NCBI RefSeq assembly: GCF_913774285.1
Contig: NZ_CAJYHX010000030.1
Coordinates: 1 to 63,137 of the forward strand
From: an uncultured Sphingomonas sp.
GTDB taxonomy: Bacteria > Pseudomonadota > Alphaproteobacteria > Sphingomonadales > Sphingomonadaceae
Length of the DNA: 63,137 nucleotides
Direction: 5' to 3'
Within the stretch, counting starts at the first letter, position 1; each line of letters starts with the position of its first letter. Below, in pieces: positions 53,537-61,598 of this stretch. The notes below the pieces were generated by a model. That model worked only from the letters and a program-made list of their open reading frames with translations. It was not told where the DNA came from and did not search any database. Both the position numbers and the translations under genes were made by a program.

Positions 53537-54772
53537 ATGCAATCGCCGCCCAAGACCGAGACCACCAACACCAAGCGGTTCCAGGCCAAGCGCGACGCCA
53601 TTCTGGCGGCCGCCGCCGCCGCGATCAACGAGCAGAGCGCGAAGGGTATGACCTTCGCCGATGTCGCGCGACGCGTGGGGCTCAATACCACCTCGGTCAC
53701 CTATTATTTCAAGCGCAAGGAAGATCTCGCCGCCGCCGCGTTCGAGCAGACGCTCGCCTGGCTGCACGACATCCTCGACCAGGCGCTCGCCGAGCCCACG
53801 CCAGAGGCGCGCGTCGCCCGCTTCCTCGCCATCAACATGGAGCGGCTGGCGCGGATCGGACGCGGCGAGGAACAGGCGGTCGCGATCCTGTCGGACCTGC
53901 GCGCGATGGAGGAGCCGCTCAAAGGCAAGCTGCTCACCGGCTGGCGCAACGTTTTCCGTAAGACGCGCAGCCTGTGGGGCAGCGACGGCAATCGCGCCGA
54001 GACCGACCTGCGCGGCGCGCGCGCGCATGTGCTGCTCGAGAACAGCTTCTGGCTGAACGCCTGGATCACCCGCTACGAGATCGACGAATATCCGCGCGTC
54101 GAGGCGCGGCTGATGGACGTGTTCCGCCACGGCATCGCCGCGCCCGGCGAGATTTGGGCGCCCGAACTGTTCGAGCTGGTCCATGACGAGCCCGAGCCCG
54201 GCCGGGAGGCGTTTCTGCTCGCCGCAACCCGGCTGATCAACGAGCTCGGCTATCGCGGCGCCTCGGTGCAGCGCATCGCCTCAGAACTCAACGTCACTAA
54301 GGGCAGCTTCTACCACCATCTCGATGCCAAGGACGATCTGGTGATCGCCTGCTACAAGCGCAGCTTCGACATCCTCGCCGATGCGCAGCGGCTGGCCGAG
54401 CGCCATGCCGGCAGCCAGTGGCAGCGGATCGAGAGCACGCTGGCGACGCTGCTCGACTATCAATTCTCCGAGCGCGGGCCACTGCTGCGCACGACCGCCC
54501 TTTCCGGCCTCCCCCCGCATGTCCGGAACACGATGCTCGACCGCTCGAACCGGATCGCGCGGCGCTTCGCCGGCATGCTGTCCGACGGCATCGCCGAGGG
54601 CACGATCCGCCCGATCGACCCGCTGGTCGCCAGCCAGGCGCTGATGGCGCTGCAGAATGCCGCGTTCGACATGCGCAAATGGGCGGGCACGATGCCGCGC
54701 GAGCGGGCGGTGGCCTTCTATGCCTCCACGCTCGCCTATGGCCTGTTCGACGATCGCGTGCTGGAGGGCTGA
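53537..54772 (+). CDS. Fused double TetR-family regulator
   Basis: A 411-residue protein with two complete TetR units. HTH 1 covers about residues 18-65 (MTFADVARRVGLNTTSVTYYFKRKEDL). HTH 2 covers about 223-268 (ASVQRIASELNVTKGSFYHHLDAKDDL). Each is followed by its own helical ligand domain. Typical TetR proteins are about 200 residues. It is divergent from the acyl-CoA operon and probably represses it. The ATG at 53537 abuts GAGGGG, so the ribosome site is poor. Confidence 0.92.
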   Translation: MQSPPKTETTNTKRFQAKRDAILAAAAAAINEQSAKGMTFADVARRVGLNTTSVTYYFKRKEDLAAAAFEQTLAWLHDILDQALAEPTPEARVARFLAINMERLARIGRGEEQAVAILSDLRAMEEPLKGKLLTGWRNVFRKTRSLWGSDGNRAETDLRGARAHVLLENSFWLNAWITRYEIDEYPRVEARLMDVFRHGIAAPGEIWAPELFELVHDEPEPGREAFLLAATRLINELGYRGASVQRIASELNVTKGSFYHHLDAKDDLVIACYKRSFDILADAQRLAERHAGSQWQRIESTLATLLDYQFSERGPLLRTTALSGLPPHVRNTMLDRSNRIARRFAGMLSDGIAEGTIRPIDPLVASQALMALQNAAFDMRKWAGTMPRERAVAFYASTLAYGLFDDRVLEG

Positions 54773-54781
54773 CCGCCCCCG

Positions 54782-55309
54782 TTAGAGGTGCTTCTTGTCG
54801 AGCTTGCGCGCCAAGGTGCGCCGGTGCAGCCCCAGCCGCCGTGCGGCTTCGGAGAGATTGTAGTTGGTGTCCGCCAGCGTCTGGTGGATATGCTCCCATT
54901 CGAGCGTCTTGATCGAGGTCGGGCGTGCCTTGAGCTCGGTATCGACATCGCCTTCGACGCGATCGAACGCCGCCTCGATATCGTCGGTATTGGCCGGCTT
55001 CATCAGATAGTTGGTGGCGCCGAGCTTCACCGCCTCGACCGCGGTGCTGATACTGGCGAAGCCGGTGAGGACGACGATCCGCATCGTCGGATCGATTTCG
55101 TGCAGCTGCTTTACGCAGACCAGCCCCGAACTTCCGCCAAGACGCAGGTCGACCACGGCCCGATCCGGCGCGAACTCTCGTGCGAGCGGCTCCAGATCCT
55201 CGGGACCATTGCGCACCTCAACCGTATAGCCGCGGCGCTCGAACGAGCGTCCCAACGTCCGCGCGAACACCGCATCATCCTCTACGATCAATAACTTGTG
55301 CGCAGTCAT
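54782..55309 (-). CDS. regA: Response regulator RegA/PrrA/ActR
   Basis: A 175-residue redox response regulator. Asp54 (VVDLRLGGSSG) is the phosphoacceptor, LIVEDD the acid pocket and YLMKPAN the conserved lysine. A Fis-type HTH ends it (NLSEAARRLGLHRRTLARKL). The ATG overlaps the regB stop (ATGA). RegA controls respiration and redox genes, and here it is the last gene after the cyo operon. Confidence 0.94.
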   Translation of the reverse strand: MTAHKLLIVEDDAVFARTLGRSFERRGYTVEVRNGPEDLEPLAREFAPDRAVVDLRLGGSSGLVCVKQLHEIDPTMRIVVLTGFASISTAVEAVKLGATNYLMKPANTDDIEAAFDRVEGDVDTELKARPTSIKTLEWEHIHQTLADTNYNLSEAARRLGLHRRTLARKLDKKHL

Positions 55310-56577
55310 TCGCTTTCATCCTCAAGAGCGAGCGCCGCCTGCGGCACGCGAAGCAACACCTCGGCGCCGCCCGCTTCGCAATTGCGCGCGGTGAGCGTGC
55401 CGCCCAGCGTCCGTAGCACATTGTGCGTCAGGAATAGCCCTAGACCGGCGCCCTGCTTGCCCTTGCTGCTGTTATAGGGGTCGCCGATCCGCGGCAGGAT
55501 TTCCCCCGGAAAGCCTCGGCCGTCGTCGCGGACGGACAGCACCAGCGCCTCGTCCTGCTGGCCTACGGACAGCCGGATGCGAGTCGCGCCCGCCTCGATG
55601 GCGTTGTCGAGCAGGTTCACGATCGACTGGCCGAGCGCGCGATCGGCGACGATCGGCAGGTCGCTGCCGAGGCGATAGTCTAGGATCACGCTGTCGTTGC
55701 GCGGCCAGGCCTCCACTAGCCCGGTGACGAAGCGGCGCAGCGTGGTCCGCTCGGGCGCCTCGCCGCTGATCTCGCCGGCGGCAAACAGGATGCCGGCGAC
55801 GATCGCCTTGCAGCGCGCAACCTCGGCCTGCATATCCGCTACCTCGGCACTGAGTTGCGGATCCTTGGCGATCTTCCGGTCCGCGCGCCAGTCGCCCAGC
55901 GCTACCGAGATCGAGGCGAGAGGGGTACCCAGCTCGTGCGCGGCGCCGCTGGCGAGCAGTCCCATCCGCACGATATGCTCCTCCTCGGCGGCGCGCTGGC
56001 GCAGTTCGGCAAGGCGCGCGTCGCGGTCGCGCAGGTTGCGGGCGATGCGGGTGACGAACTGCACGATCAGCGTCGCGGTGAGCGTGTAGTTGAACCACAA
56101 AGCGAACAGGAATGGGCCGGAGAGCGCGGTCGCCAGCATCGGTGGCAAGGGCAGCGGACGGTGCACCACCGCCAGGAAGGCGAAGGCCGCGCTAGTGAGG
56201 AAGACCAGTGCCCAGCTGGACGCGGTCTCGAGCAGCACCGCGCCGAGCACCACCTGCAGCAGATACAGCGAAACGAAGGGATTGGTCGCGCCGCCGCTCA
56301 GGTATAGCAGCACCGTCAGGCACATCACGTCGACCAGCAACCCGGCCATCACCTGCGCGTTGGTCGCGGGACGGAGTGCGCGCGCCGGGTACATCGCGAG
56401 GTTGAGCGAAACCAGCACGCCCACCGTGACGAGCATCGGCACCAGCGGCAGCCGCACGTCGAAGACGAGATGGACGCCGAGGATCGTGGTCAGCTGCCCC
56501 AGCACCGCCAGCCAGCGCAGCTGGACCAGCAGCAGCAGGTTGCGGCGGGCTGCGTCCTCCGGCGTCGCCGTGGTCAT
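55306..56577 (-). CDS. regB: Redox-sensing histidine kinase RegB/PrrB/ActS
   Basis: A 423-residue membrane kinase with about six helices in residues 20-180. The ubiquinone-binding heptapeptide GGATNPF is at 95-101. The phospho-accepting His214 lies in GAAHELGTPLAS, and Cys256 (EVARCKAIV) corresponds to the redox-active cysteine of RegB. An ATP-binding domain ends it (VRDDGRGFP). The ATG overlaps the surf1 stop. It should report quinone redox state to RegA. Confidence 0.94.
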   Translation of the reverse strand: MTTATPEDAARRNLLLLVQLRWLAVLGQLTTILGVHLVFDVRLPLVPMLVTVGVLVSLNLAMYPARALRPATNAQVMAGLLVDVMCLTVLLYLSGGATNPFVSLYLLQVVLGAVLLETASSWALVFLTSAAFAFLAVVHRPLPLPPMLATALSGPFLFALWFNYTLTATLIVQFVTRIARNLRDRDARLAELRQRAAEEEHIVRMGLLASGAAHELGTPLASISVALGDWRADRKIAKDPQLSAEVADMQAEVARCKAIVAGILFAAGEISGEAPERTTLRRFVTGLVEAWPRNDSVILDYRLGSDLPIVADRALGQSIVNLLDNAIEAGATRIRLSVGQQDEALVLSVRDDGRGFPGEILPRIGDPYNSSKGKQGAGLGLFLTHNVLRTLGGTLTARNCEAGGAEVLLRVPQAALALEDESE

Positions 56578-57266
56578 GCGTCTCCGCGCCCGCGCCAGGC
56601 CCGCCAGGCAAACCAGGCGGTCAGCAGGGCGAGGCCGAACCAGGTCAGCGCATAGACGAGATGGTTGTTGCTGAAGCGGACGACGGTCATCCCGCCACGA
56701 GGCCAGCCGTCACCGCTGCGGTCGGCATCGATGAAATAGGGCGCGAGCTGCGGCAGCCCCTGCCCCATCGCCGCGACGTCGCGCGAATACCAGCGATTGG
56801 CGGCGGGATCATTGGCGCGCAGGAACCCGCCCTTGGGCTCGCTCAGACGCAGCAGGCCGGAGATGCTGACGGGCGTCACGCTGGTGGTAATGCAATCAGG
56901 CAGCGGCTGGCCCTCGGGCAGGAAGCCGCGATTGACGAAGACGGTGAAGCCGCGTGCGGTGACCAGCGGGGTCATCACCCATTTGCCCGGCCCGAGTTCG
57001 GTGACGGCCTGGGCCAGCTTGGTGCGGCAGGGAAGATAGGTGCCGGTAATCCGGACGCGGCGATAGCTCGCTTCGCTATCGATGCCCGGCCATTCGGCGG
57101 GCCCGGGGGCGGGAACCGGCGCCGTGGCCAGCCCCCGCTCTACCCGGTCGATCAATGCCAGCTTCCAGGCGCGGCGCTCGACCTGCCAGATGCCGAGGCC
57201 GAGGAGGATGGCGATCAGCGGCAGCAGCGCGATCGCCATCCCGTTGCGGGAAGCCGACCGGCTCAC
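56574..57266 (-). CDS. SURF1-family oxidase assembly protein
   Basis: A 230-residue protein with one helix at each end and a SURF1 core (GIWQVERRAWK, KWVMTPLVTARGFTVFVNRGF, NNHLVYALTWFGLA). SURF1 helps haem insertion in terminal oxidases. The start is GTG at 57266, overlapping the cyoD stop as GTGA. Pairing with a quinol oxidase is usual in this lineage. Confidence 0.9.
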   Translation of the reverse strand: MSRSASRNGMAIALLPLIAILLGLGIWQVERRAWKLALIDRVERGLATAPVPAPGPAEWPGIDSEASYRRVRITGTYLPCRTKLAQAVTELGPGKWVMTPLVTARGFTVFVNRGFLPEGQPLPDCITTSVTPVSISGLLRLSEPKGGFLRANDPAANRWYSRDVAAMGQGLPQLAPYFIDADRSGDGWPRGGMTVVRFSNNHLVYALTWFGLALLTAWFAWRAWRGRGDA

Positions 57267-57640
57267 ATGCCGGCGCCGGAAGCCATCCCGGGCATCATGT
57301 TGAGGTTCATGTTGAACATCACCCACAGCGAGCCCGCGAGCGCGATGACGATGATGATGATCGTGAACACCAGCGCCATCAGGGTCCAGCCCTGCTCCGA
57401 CTTGCTGTTCATGTGGAGGAAGTAGATCATGTGGACGACGATCTGCACCATCGCCAGCGCCGCGCAGATCGCCACCGCCACGCGGGTGTCGGCGATCCAG
57501 CCGCCCATCACGATCCCGAACGGGATTGCCGTGAGGACGACCGAGAGCAGGAAGCCGGTGATGTAGCCGCCGCGGGTCGAGTGCGGCGCGTCATGGCCAT
57601 GGTCATGCCCGTGGGCGTGGGTGTGGGTGTCCGCGCTCAT
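57263..57640 (-). CDS. cyoD: Cytochrome o ubiquinol oxidase subunit IV
   Basis: A 125-residue subunit with three helices and a His-rich N-terminus (THTHAHGHDHGHDAPH). The middle VVHMIYFLHM segment is conserved. The tail is Met-rich (MNLNMMPGMASGAGM), which may bind copper. The ATG overlaps the cyoC stop. Confidence 0.92.
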   Translation of the reverse strand: MSADTHTHAHGHDHGHDAPHSTRGGYITGFLLSVVLTAIPFGIVMGGWIADTRVAVAICAALAMVQIVVHMIYFLHMNSKSEQGWTLMALVFTIIIIVIALAGSLWVMFNMNLNMMPGMASGAGM

Positions 57641-58263
57641 CGCATGGCTCCAAACAGATAGACGAAGGTGAACACGCCGATCCAGATCACGTCCAGGAAG
57701 TGCCAGAACAGCGACAGGCACTGCAGGCGACGGACGTTTGCCGGGATCAGACCCTCGCGCCCGATCTGCACCATCAGCGTGAACAGCCAGATCAGGCCGA
57801 AGGTGACGTGCAGGCCGTGGGTGCCCACCAGGGTGAAGAAGGACGAGAGGAACGCCGAGCGCCACGGACCTGCACCTTCATGGATCAGGTTCGAGAACTC
57901 ATAGAGCTCGATGCCGAGGAAGGCGGCGCCGAACAGCGCGGTCAGCAGCAGCCAGGCCTGGACGGCGCCATTGCGCTGTTCCTGCATGGCGATCATCGCG
58001 AAGCCGTAGGTGATCGACGAGAACAGCAGCATCGCCGTGTTCACCGCCACCAGCGGCAGCTCGAACAGCTCGTGGGAGGTGGGGCCTCCCGCATAGCTGG
58101 TGCCATAGACCCCCCATGCCGCGAACAGCATCGCGAAGATGAGGCAGTCGCTCATCAGGTACATCCAGAAGCCGAGCAGCGTGCTGCCGCCGGGTTCGTG
58201 ATGCTCCTCCTCGAGCTGGTAGAAGACGGGCGTGTCGCCCGTCGGTACGGTCGTGGCGCTCAT
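57637..58263 (-). CDS. cyoC: Cytochrome o ubiquinol oxidase subunit III
   Basis: A 208-residue, five-helix subunit III. LGFWMYLMSDCLIFAMLFA, GIELYEF, GTHGLHVTFGLIW and FWHFLDVIWIGVFTFVYL are diagnostic. The ATG at 58263 is 4 nt after the cyoB stop. Confidence 0.95.
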   Translation of the reverse strand: MSATTVPTGDTPVFYQLEEEHHEPGGSTLLGFWMYLMSDCLIFAMLFAAWGVYGTSYAGGPTSHELFELPLVAVNTAMLLFSSITYGFAMIAMQEQRNGAVQAWLLLTALFGAAFLGIELYEFSNLIHEGAGPWRSAFLSSFFTLVGTHGLHVTFGLIWLFTLMVQIGREGLIPANVRRLQCLSLFWHFLDVIWIGVFTFVYLFGAMR

Positions 58264-58267
58264 CGCG

Positions 58268-60271
58268 TCAGGCTCCATGGCGCGCGAGCACCGTGGTGCG
58301 CGCATTCTCGGTTTCGGTCACTTCTTCTGCGGTGATGTAGAAGTCGCGATCATAGTTGAAGGTATGGGCAATCGCCGTGACGAGCAGGCCCAGGAACGAT
58401 GCGGCCGCGAGCCACCAGATGTACCAGATCATCGCGAAGCCGAAGACCAGCGAGAAGCCCGCCAGGATGACACCGGCGCCGGTGTTCTTCGGCATGTGGA
58501 TCGGCAGATAGCCGGTGAGCGGACGCTTCGCGCCGCGCGCCTTCATGTCGTACCAGGCATCCAGATCGTGGATGACGGGCGAGAACGCGAAGTTGTAGGC
58601 CGGCGGCGGCGAGGAGGTCGCCCATTCCAGCGTGCGGGCGTTCCAGGGATCGCCGGTCTCGTCGCGCAGCGCCTCGCGGTTGCGGATGCTGACGAAGATC
58701 TGGAGCAGGAAGGCGGCGATGCCGACCGCGATGATCGCGGCGCCGATCGCGGCGATCACGAACCAGATCTGCAGGCTCGGATCGTCGAAGTGGCGGAGAC
58801 GACGGGTCACGCCCATCAGGCCGAGCACGTAGAGCGGCGTGAAGGCAACCCAGAAGCCGACCACCCAGCACCAGAAGGAGACCAGGCCCCACTTCTTATC
58901 GAGCTTGAAGCCGAAGGCTTTGGGCCACCAGTAGTTGATGCCGGCAAACAGGCCGAACAGCACGCCGCCGATGATCACATTGTGGAAGTGCGCGACCAGG
59001 AACAGCGAGTTGTGCAGCACGAAGTCGGCCGGGGGCACGGCGAGCAGCACGCCGGTCATGCCGCCGACGACGAAGGTCAGCATGAAGGCGACGGTCCACA
59101 TCATCGGCAGATCGAAGCGGATCCGGCCGCGATACATCGTGAACAGCCAGTTGAAGATCTTCGCGCCCGTCGGGATCGAGATGATCATCGTGGTGATGCC
59201 GAAGAACGAATTGACGCTCGCCCCCGACCCCATGGTGAAGAAGTGGTGCAGCCAGACGAGGTACGCCAGGATGGTGATGACCAGCAGCGCGTAGACCATC
59301 GACGTATAGCCGAACAGCCGCTTGCCGCAGAACGCGCTGGTGACTTCGCTGAACACGCCGAACGCCGGCAGGATCAGGATGTACACTTCCGGGTGACCCC
59401 AGATCCAGATCATATTCACGTACATCATGGGGTTGCCGCCCATGGTGTTGGTGAAGAAGTGCGTGCCGAGATAGCGATCGAGGCTGAGCAGCGCGAGCAC
59501 CGCGGTCCGGATCGGGAAGGCGGCGACGATCAGCGTGTTGGTGGCAAGCGCCGACCAGGTAAAGATCGGCATCTTCATCAGCGACATGCCCGGCGCGCGC
59601 ATCTTGACGATGGTCGCGAGCAGGTTGACGCCGGATAGCAGGGTGCCGACGCCGGCGACCTGCAACCCCCAGATGTAATAATCGACGCCGACGTCAGGCG
59701 AATAATCGAGGCCCGACAGGGGCGCCATCGCCAGCCAGCCGGTGCGGGCGAACTCACCCACGAACAGGCTGACCATGACGATCGCCGCACCCGCGGCCGT
59801 CATCCAGAAGCTGAAGTTGTTGAGGAACGGGAACGACACGTCGCGCGCGCCGATCTGCAGCGGCACGACATAGTTCATCAGACCGGTGACGAAGGGCATC
59901 GCCACGAAGAAGATCATGATGACGCCGTGCGCGGTGAACACCTGGTCGTAATGGTGCGCGGGCAGGAAGCCTTCGTTGGCGCCGAACGCCATCGCCTGCT
60001 GGGCGCGCATCATCAGCGCGTCGGCAAAACCTCGCAGCAGCATGATGATGCCGAGCACCATGTACATCACGCCGATCTTCTTGTGGTCGACCGACGTGAA
60101 CCATTCCTTCCAGAGGTAGCCCCACACCTTGAAATAGGTGAGGGCGCCCAGCACGGCCGCACCGCCGATCGCGACCATGATGAAGGTCGCGACCAGGATC
60201 GGCTCGTGGATCGGGAAGCTGTCGAGCGTCAGGCGCCCGAAGATGGTCTTGAGAAAGCTATCGGACATCAT
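58268..60271 (-). CDS. cyoB: Cytochrome o ubiquinol oxidase subunit I
   Basis: A 667-residue haem-copper oxidase core with about 14-15 helices. The CuB and cross-linked Tyr site is WGHPEVYILILPAFG. The CuB pair is LHHFFT, and the haem ligands are in HFHNVIIGG. It reduces oxygen with ubiquinol and pumps protons. Two tandem ATGs (60271 and 60268) are possible. cyoA ends 7 nt upstream. Confidence 0.97.
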   Translation of the reverse strand: MMSDSFLKTIFGRLTLDSFPIHEPILVATFIMVAIGGAAVLGALTYFKVWGYLWKEWFTSVDHKKIGVMYMVLGIIMLLRGFADALMMRAQQAMAFGANEGFLPAHHYDQVFTAHGVIMIFFVAMPFVTGLMNYVVPLQIGARDVSFPFLNNFSFWMTAAGAAIVMVSLFVGEFARTGWLAMAPLSGLDYSPDVGVDYYIWGLQVAGVGTLLSGVNLLATIVKMRAPGMSLMKMPIFTWSALATNTLIVAAFPIRTAVLALLSLDRYLGTHFFTNTMGGNPMMYVNMIWIWGHPEVYILILPAFGVFSEVTSAFCGKRLFGYTSMVYALLVITILAYLVWLHHFFTMGSGASVNSFFGITTMIISIPTGAKIFNWLFTMYRGRIRFDLPMMWTVAFMLTFVVGGMTGVLLAVPPADFVLHNSLFLVAHFHNVIIGGVLFGLFAGINYWWPKAFGFKLDKKWGLVSFWCWVVGFWVAFTPLYVLGLMGVTRRLRHFDDPSLQIWFVIAAIGAAIIAVGIAAFLLQIFVSIRNREALRDETGDPWNARTLEWATSSPPPAYNFAFSPVIHDLDAWYDMKARGAKRPLTGYLPIHMPKNTGAGVILAGFSLVFGFAMIWYIWWLAAASFLGLLVTAIAHTFNYDRDFYITAEEVTETENARTTVLARHGA

Positions 60272-60278
60272 GTCGGTC

Positions 60279-61436
60279 CTACGAACGGGCCACGGCGGTA
60301 ACGCCGGGAAGGGGCAGCGGATCGATCGCGGTCATGCTGCGGTTGGCTTCGCTGCCGGGCTGGCTGCTGCCGGGGGCTTGCTGGCGGGGGGCGTTGCGGT
60401 GCGGGCTGCTGCCCTTCTCCTCCGGCTCCTTCTGCAGCGCCCCCTTCGAGTCGCTGCCGCGCATGTGGCCGGTGTCGTTGACGGGAGGGGCATGGCCCAT
60501 GTCCATCCCACCGTCCTTCATCATCGTCGCCTGCATGCAGGTTTCGCCGGGCTTGGTGCACATGCCGAGGATGCGATCGAACAGGCCGGGCGCGAAGCCG
60601 GCGTAGCGGATCGCGGCGACCTTTTCGCTCGGACGCTCCAGCTTCAGGTAGGTCGCGTTGTCGAGCTTGCCCTGCGCGCTGCGGGTTTCCGACACCCACT
60701 TGGCGAAGCCGGCATCGTCGAAGCCGTCGACGGTGAAGCGCATGTCGGAGAAGCCGGCACCGCTATAGTTCGCCGAAATGCCTTCGAACCGGCCGGGCTT
60801 GTTGAGCACGGCGTGCAGCTGCGTCTCCATGCCCGGCATCGTGTAGATCATGCCGGCCATGGTGGGGACGTAGAAGGTGTTCATCACCGACGACGAGGTC
60901 ATCCGGAACACGACCTGGCGGTTCACGGGCAGGACCAGCTCGTTGACGGTCGCGATGCCCTGCTCGGGGTAGATGAACAGCCACTTCCAGTCGAGCGAGA
61001 CGACCTGGATTTCCAGCGGCTTCGCGTTCTTCGCCACCGGCTGGCCGGGCGCGATGCGCGCGAGCGGGCGATAGGGGTCGAGGCTGTGCGTGCTGATCCA
61101 GGTCAGCGCGCCCAGCGCGATGACGATCAGCAGCGGGGCCGACCAGATGATCAGCTCGAGCCCCGTCGAATGGTCCCAGTTCGGGCGATATTCGGCGTCT
61201 TCGTTCGTGTGGCGGTATTTCCACGCGAACAGGACGGTCAGCGCGATCACGGGGACGATGATCAGCAGCATCAGGCCGGTCGACCACAGGATCAGATGGG
61301 CCTGTTGCCGCGCGACATCGCCGGCCGGGTTCATCACCACCAGATCACACCCACCCAAAAGGGCCGGCGCGAGGAGCGCGAGGGCGGCGGTGCGCATGCG
61401 CGCCGCGCGGAAGGACGGAAGGGTTCGCATCGTCAT
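60279..61436 (-). CDS. cyoA: Cytochrome o ubiquinol oxidase subunit II
   Basis: A 385-residue lipoprotein subunit. The lipobox L-L-G-G-C places the lipidated Cys at about residue 30, and two helices follow. The periplasmic cupredoxin domain has SANYSGAGFSDMRF in place of the CuA ligands, as in quinol oxidases. A low-complexity C-terminal tail of about 80 residues (M/G/H- then Q/P/S-rich) is longer than usual. The start at 61436 precedes a second ATG at 61430. Confidence 0.94.
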   Translation of the reverse strand: MTMRTLPSFRAARMRTAALALLAPALLGGCDLVVMNPAGDVARQQAHLILWSTGLMLLIIVPVIALTVLFAWKYRHTNEDAEYRPNWDHSTGLELIIWSAPLLIVIALGALTWISTHSLDPYRPLARIAPGQPVAKNAKPLEIQVVSLDWKWLFIYPEQGIATVNELVLPVNRQVVFRMTSSSVMNTFYVPTMAGMIYTMPGMETQLHAVLNKPGRFEGISANYSGAGFSDMRFTVDGFDDAGFAKWVSETRSAQGKLDNATYLKLERPSEKVAAIRYAGFAPGLFDRILGMCTKPGETCMQATMMKDGGMDMGHAPPVNDTGHMRGSDSKGALQKEPEEKGSSPHRNAPRQQAPGSSQPGSEANRSMTAIDPLPLPGVTAVARS

Positions 61437-61466
61437 TCGCGCTAATCCCGTTCGCTGCACCGCAAA

Positions 61467-61485
61467 ATAGGACATTTTGTCCTAT
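61467..61485. promoter_or_regulatory. Perfect palindrome in the cyo promoter region
   Basis: ATAGGACATTTTGTCCTAT is an 8+8 bp perfect inverted repeat with a 3-nt centre, 30 nt before the cyoA ATG and 113 nt before the divergent transporter. A homodimeric regulator is the likely ligand. I do not recognise which family. Confidence 0.7.
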
Positions 61486-61512
61486 CCCGTCCCCGCCGTT
61501 CGCGCGCTAGAA

Positions 61513-61575
61513 GGTCGTGCGCGCGCTGCGTCCGAAAGGACACGACGTGCGTTGACGACCGGTGGCCGAAAGGCC
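61513..61575 (+). other. Structured leader of the MFS transporter gene
   Basis: GGTCGT (61513-61518) pairs with ACGACC (61555-61560) and encloses a GTCC-GAAA-GGAC tetraloop hairpin (61530-61541). A second hairpin, GGCC-GAAA-GGCC, lies at 61564-61575. It ends 23 nt before the ATG. It could be a regulatory leader RNA, but no known riboswitch is recognised. Confidence 0.45.
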
Positions 61576-61598
61576 GTGAGACGACAGGACTGCGATAC

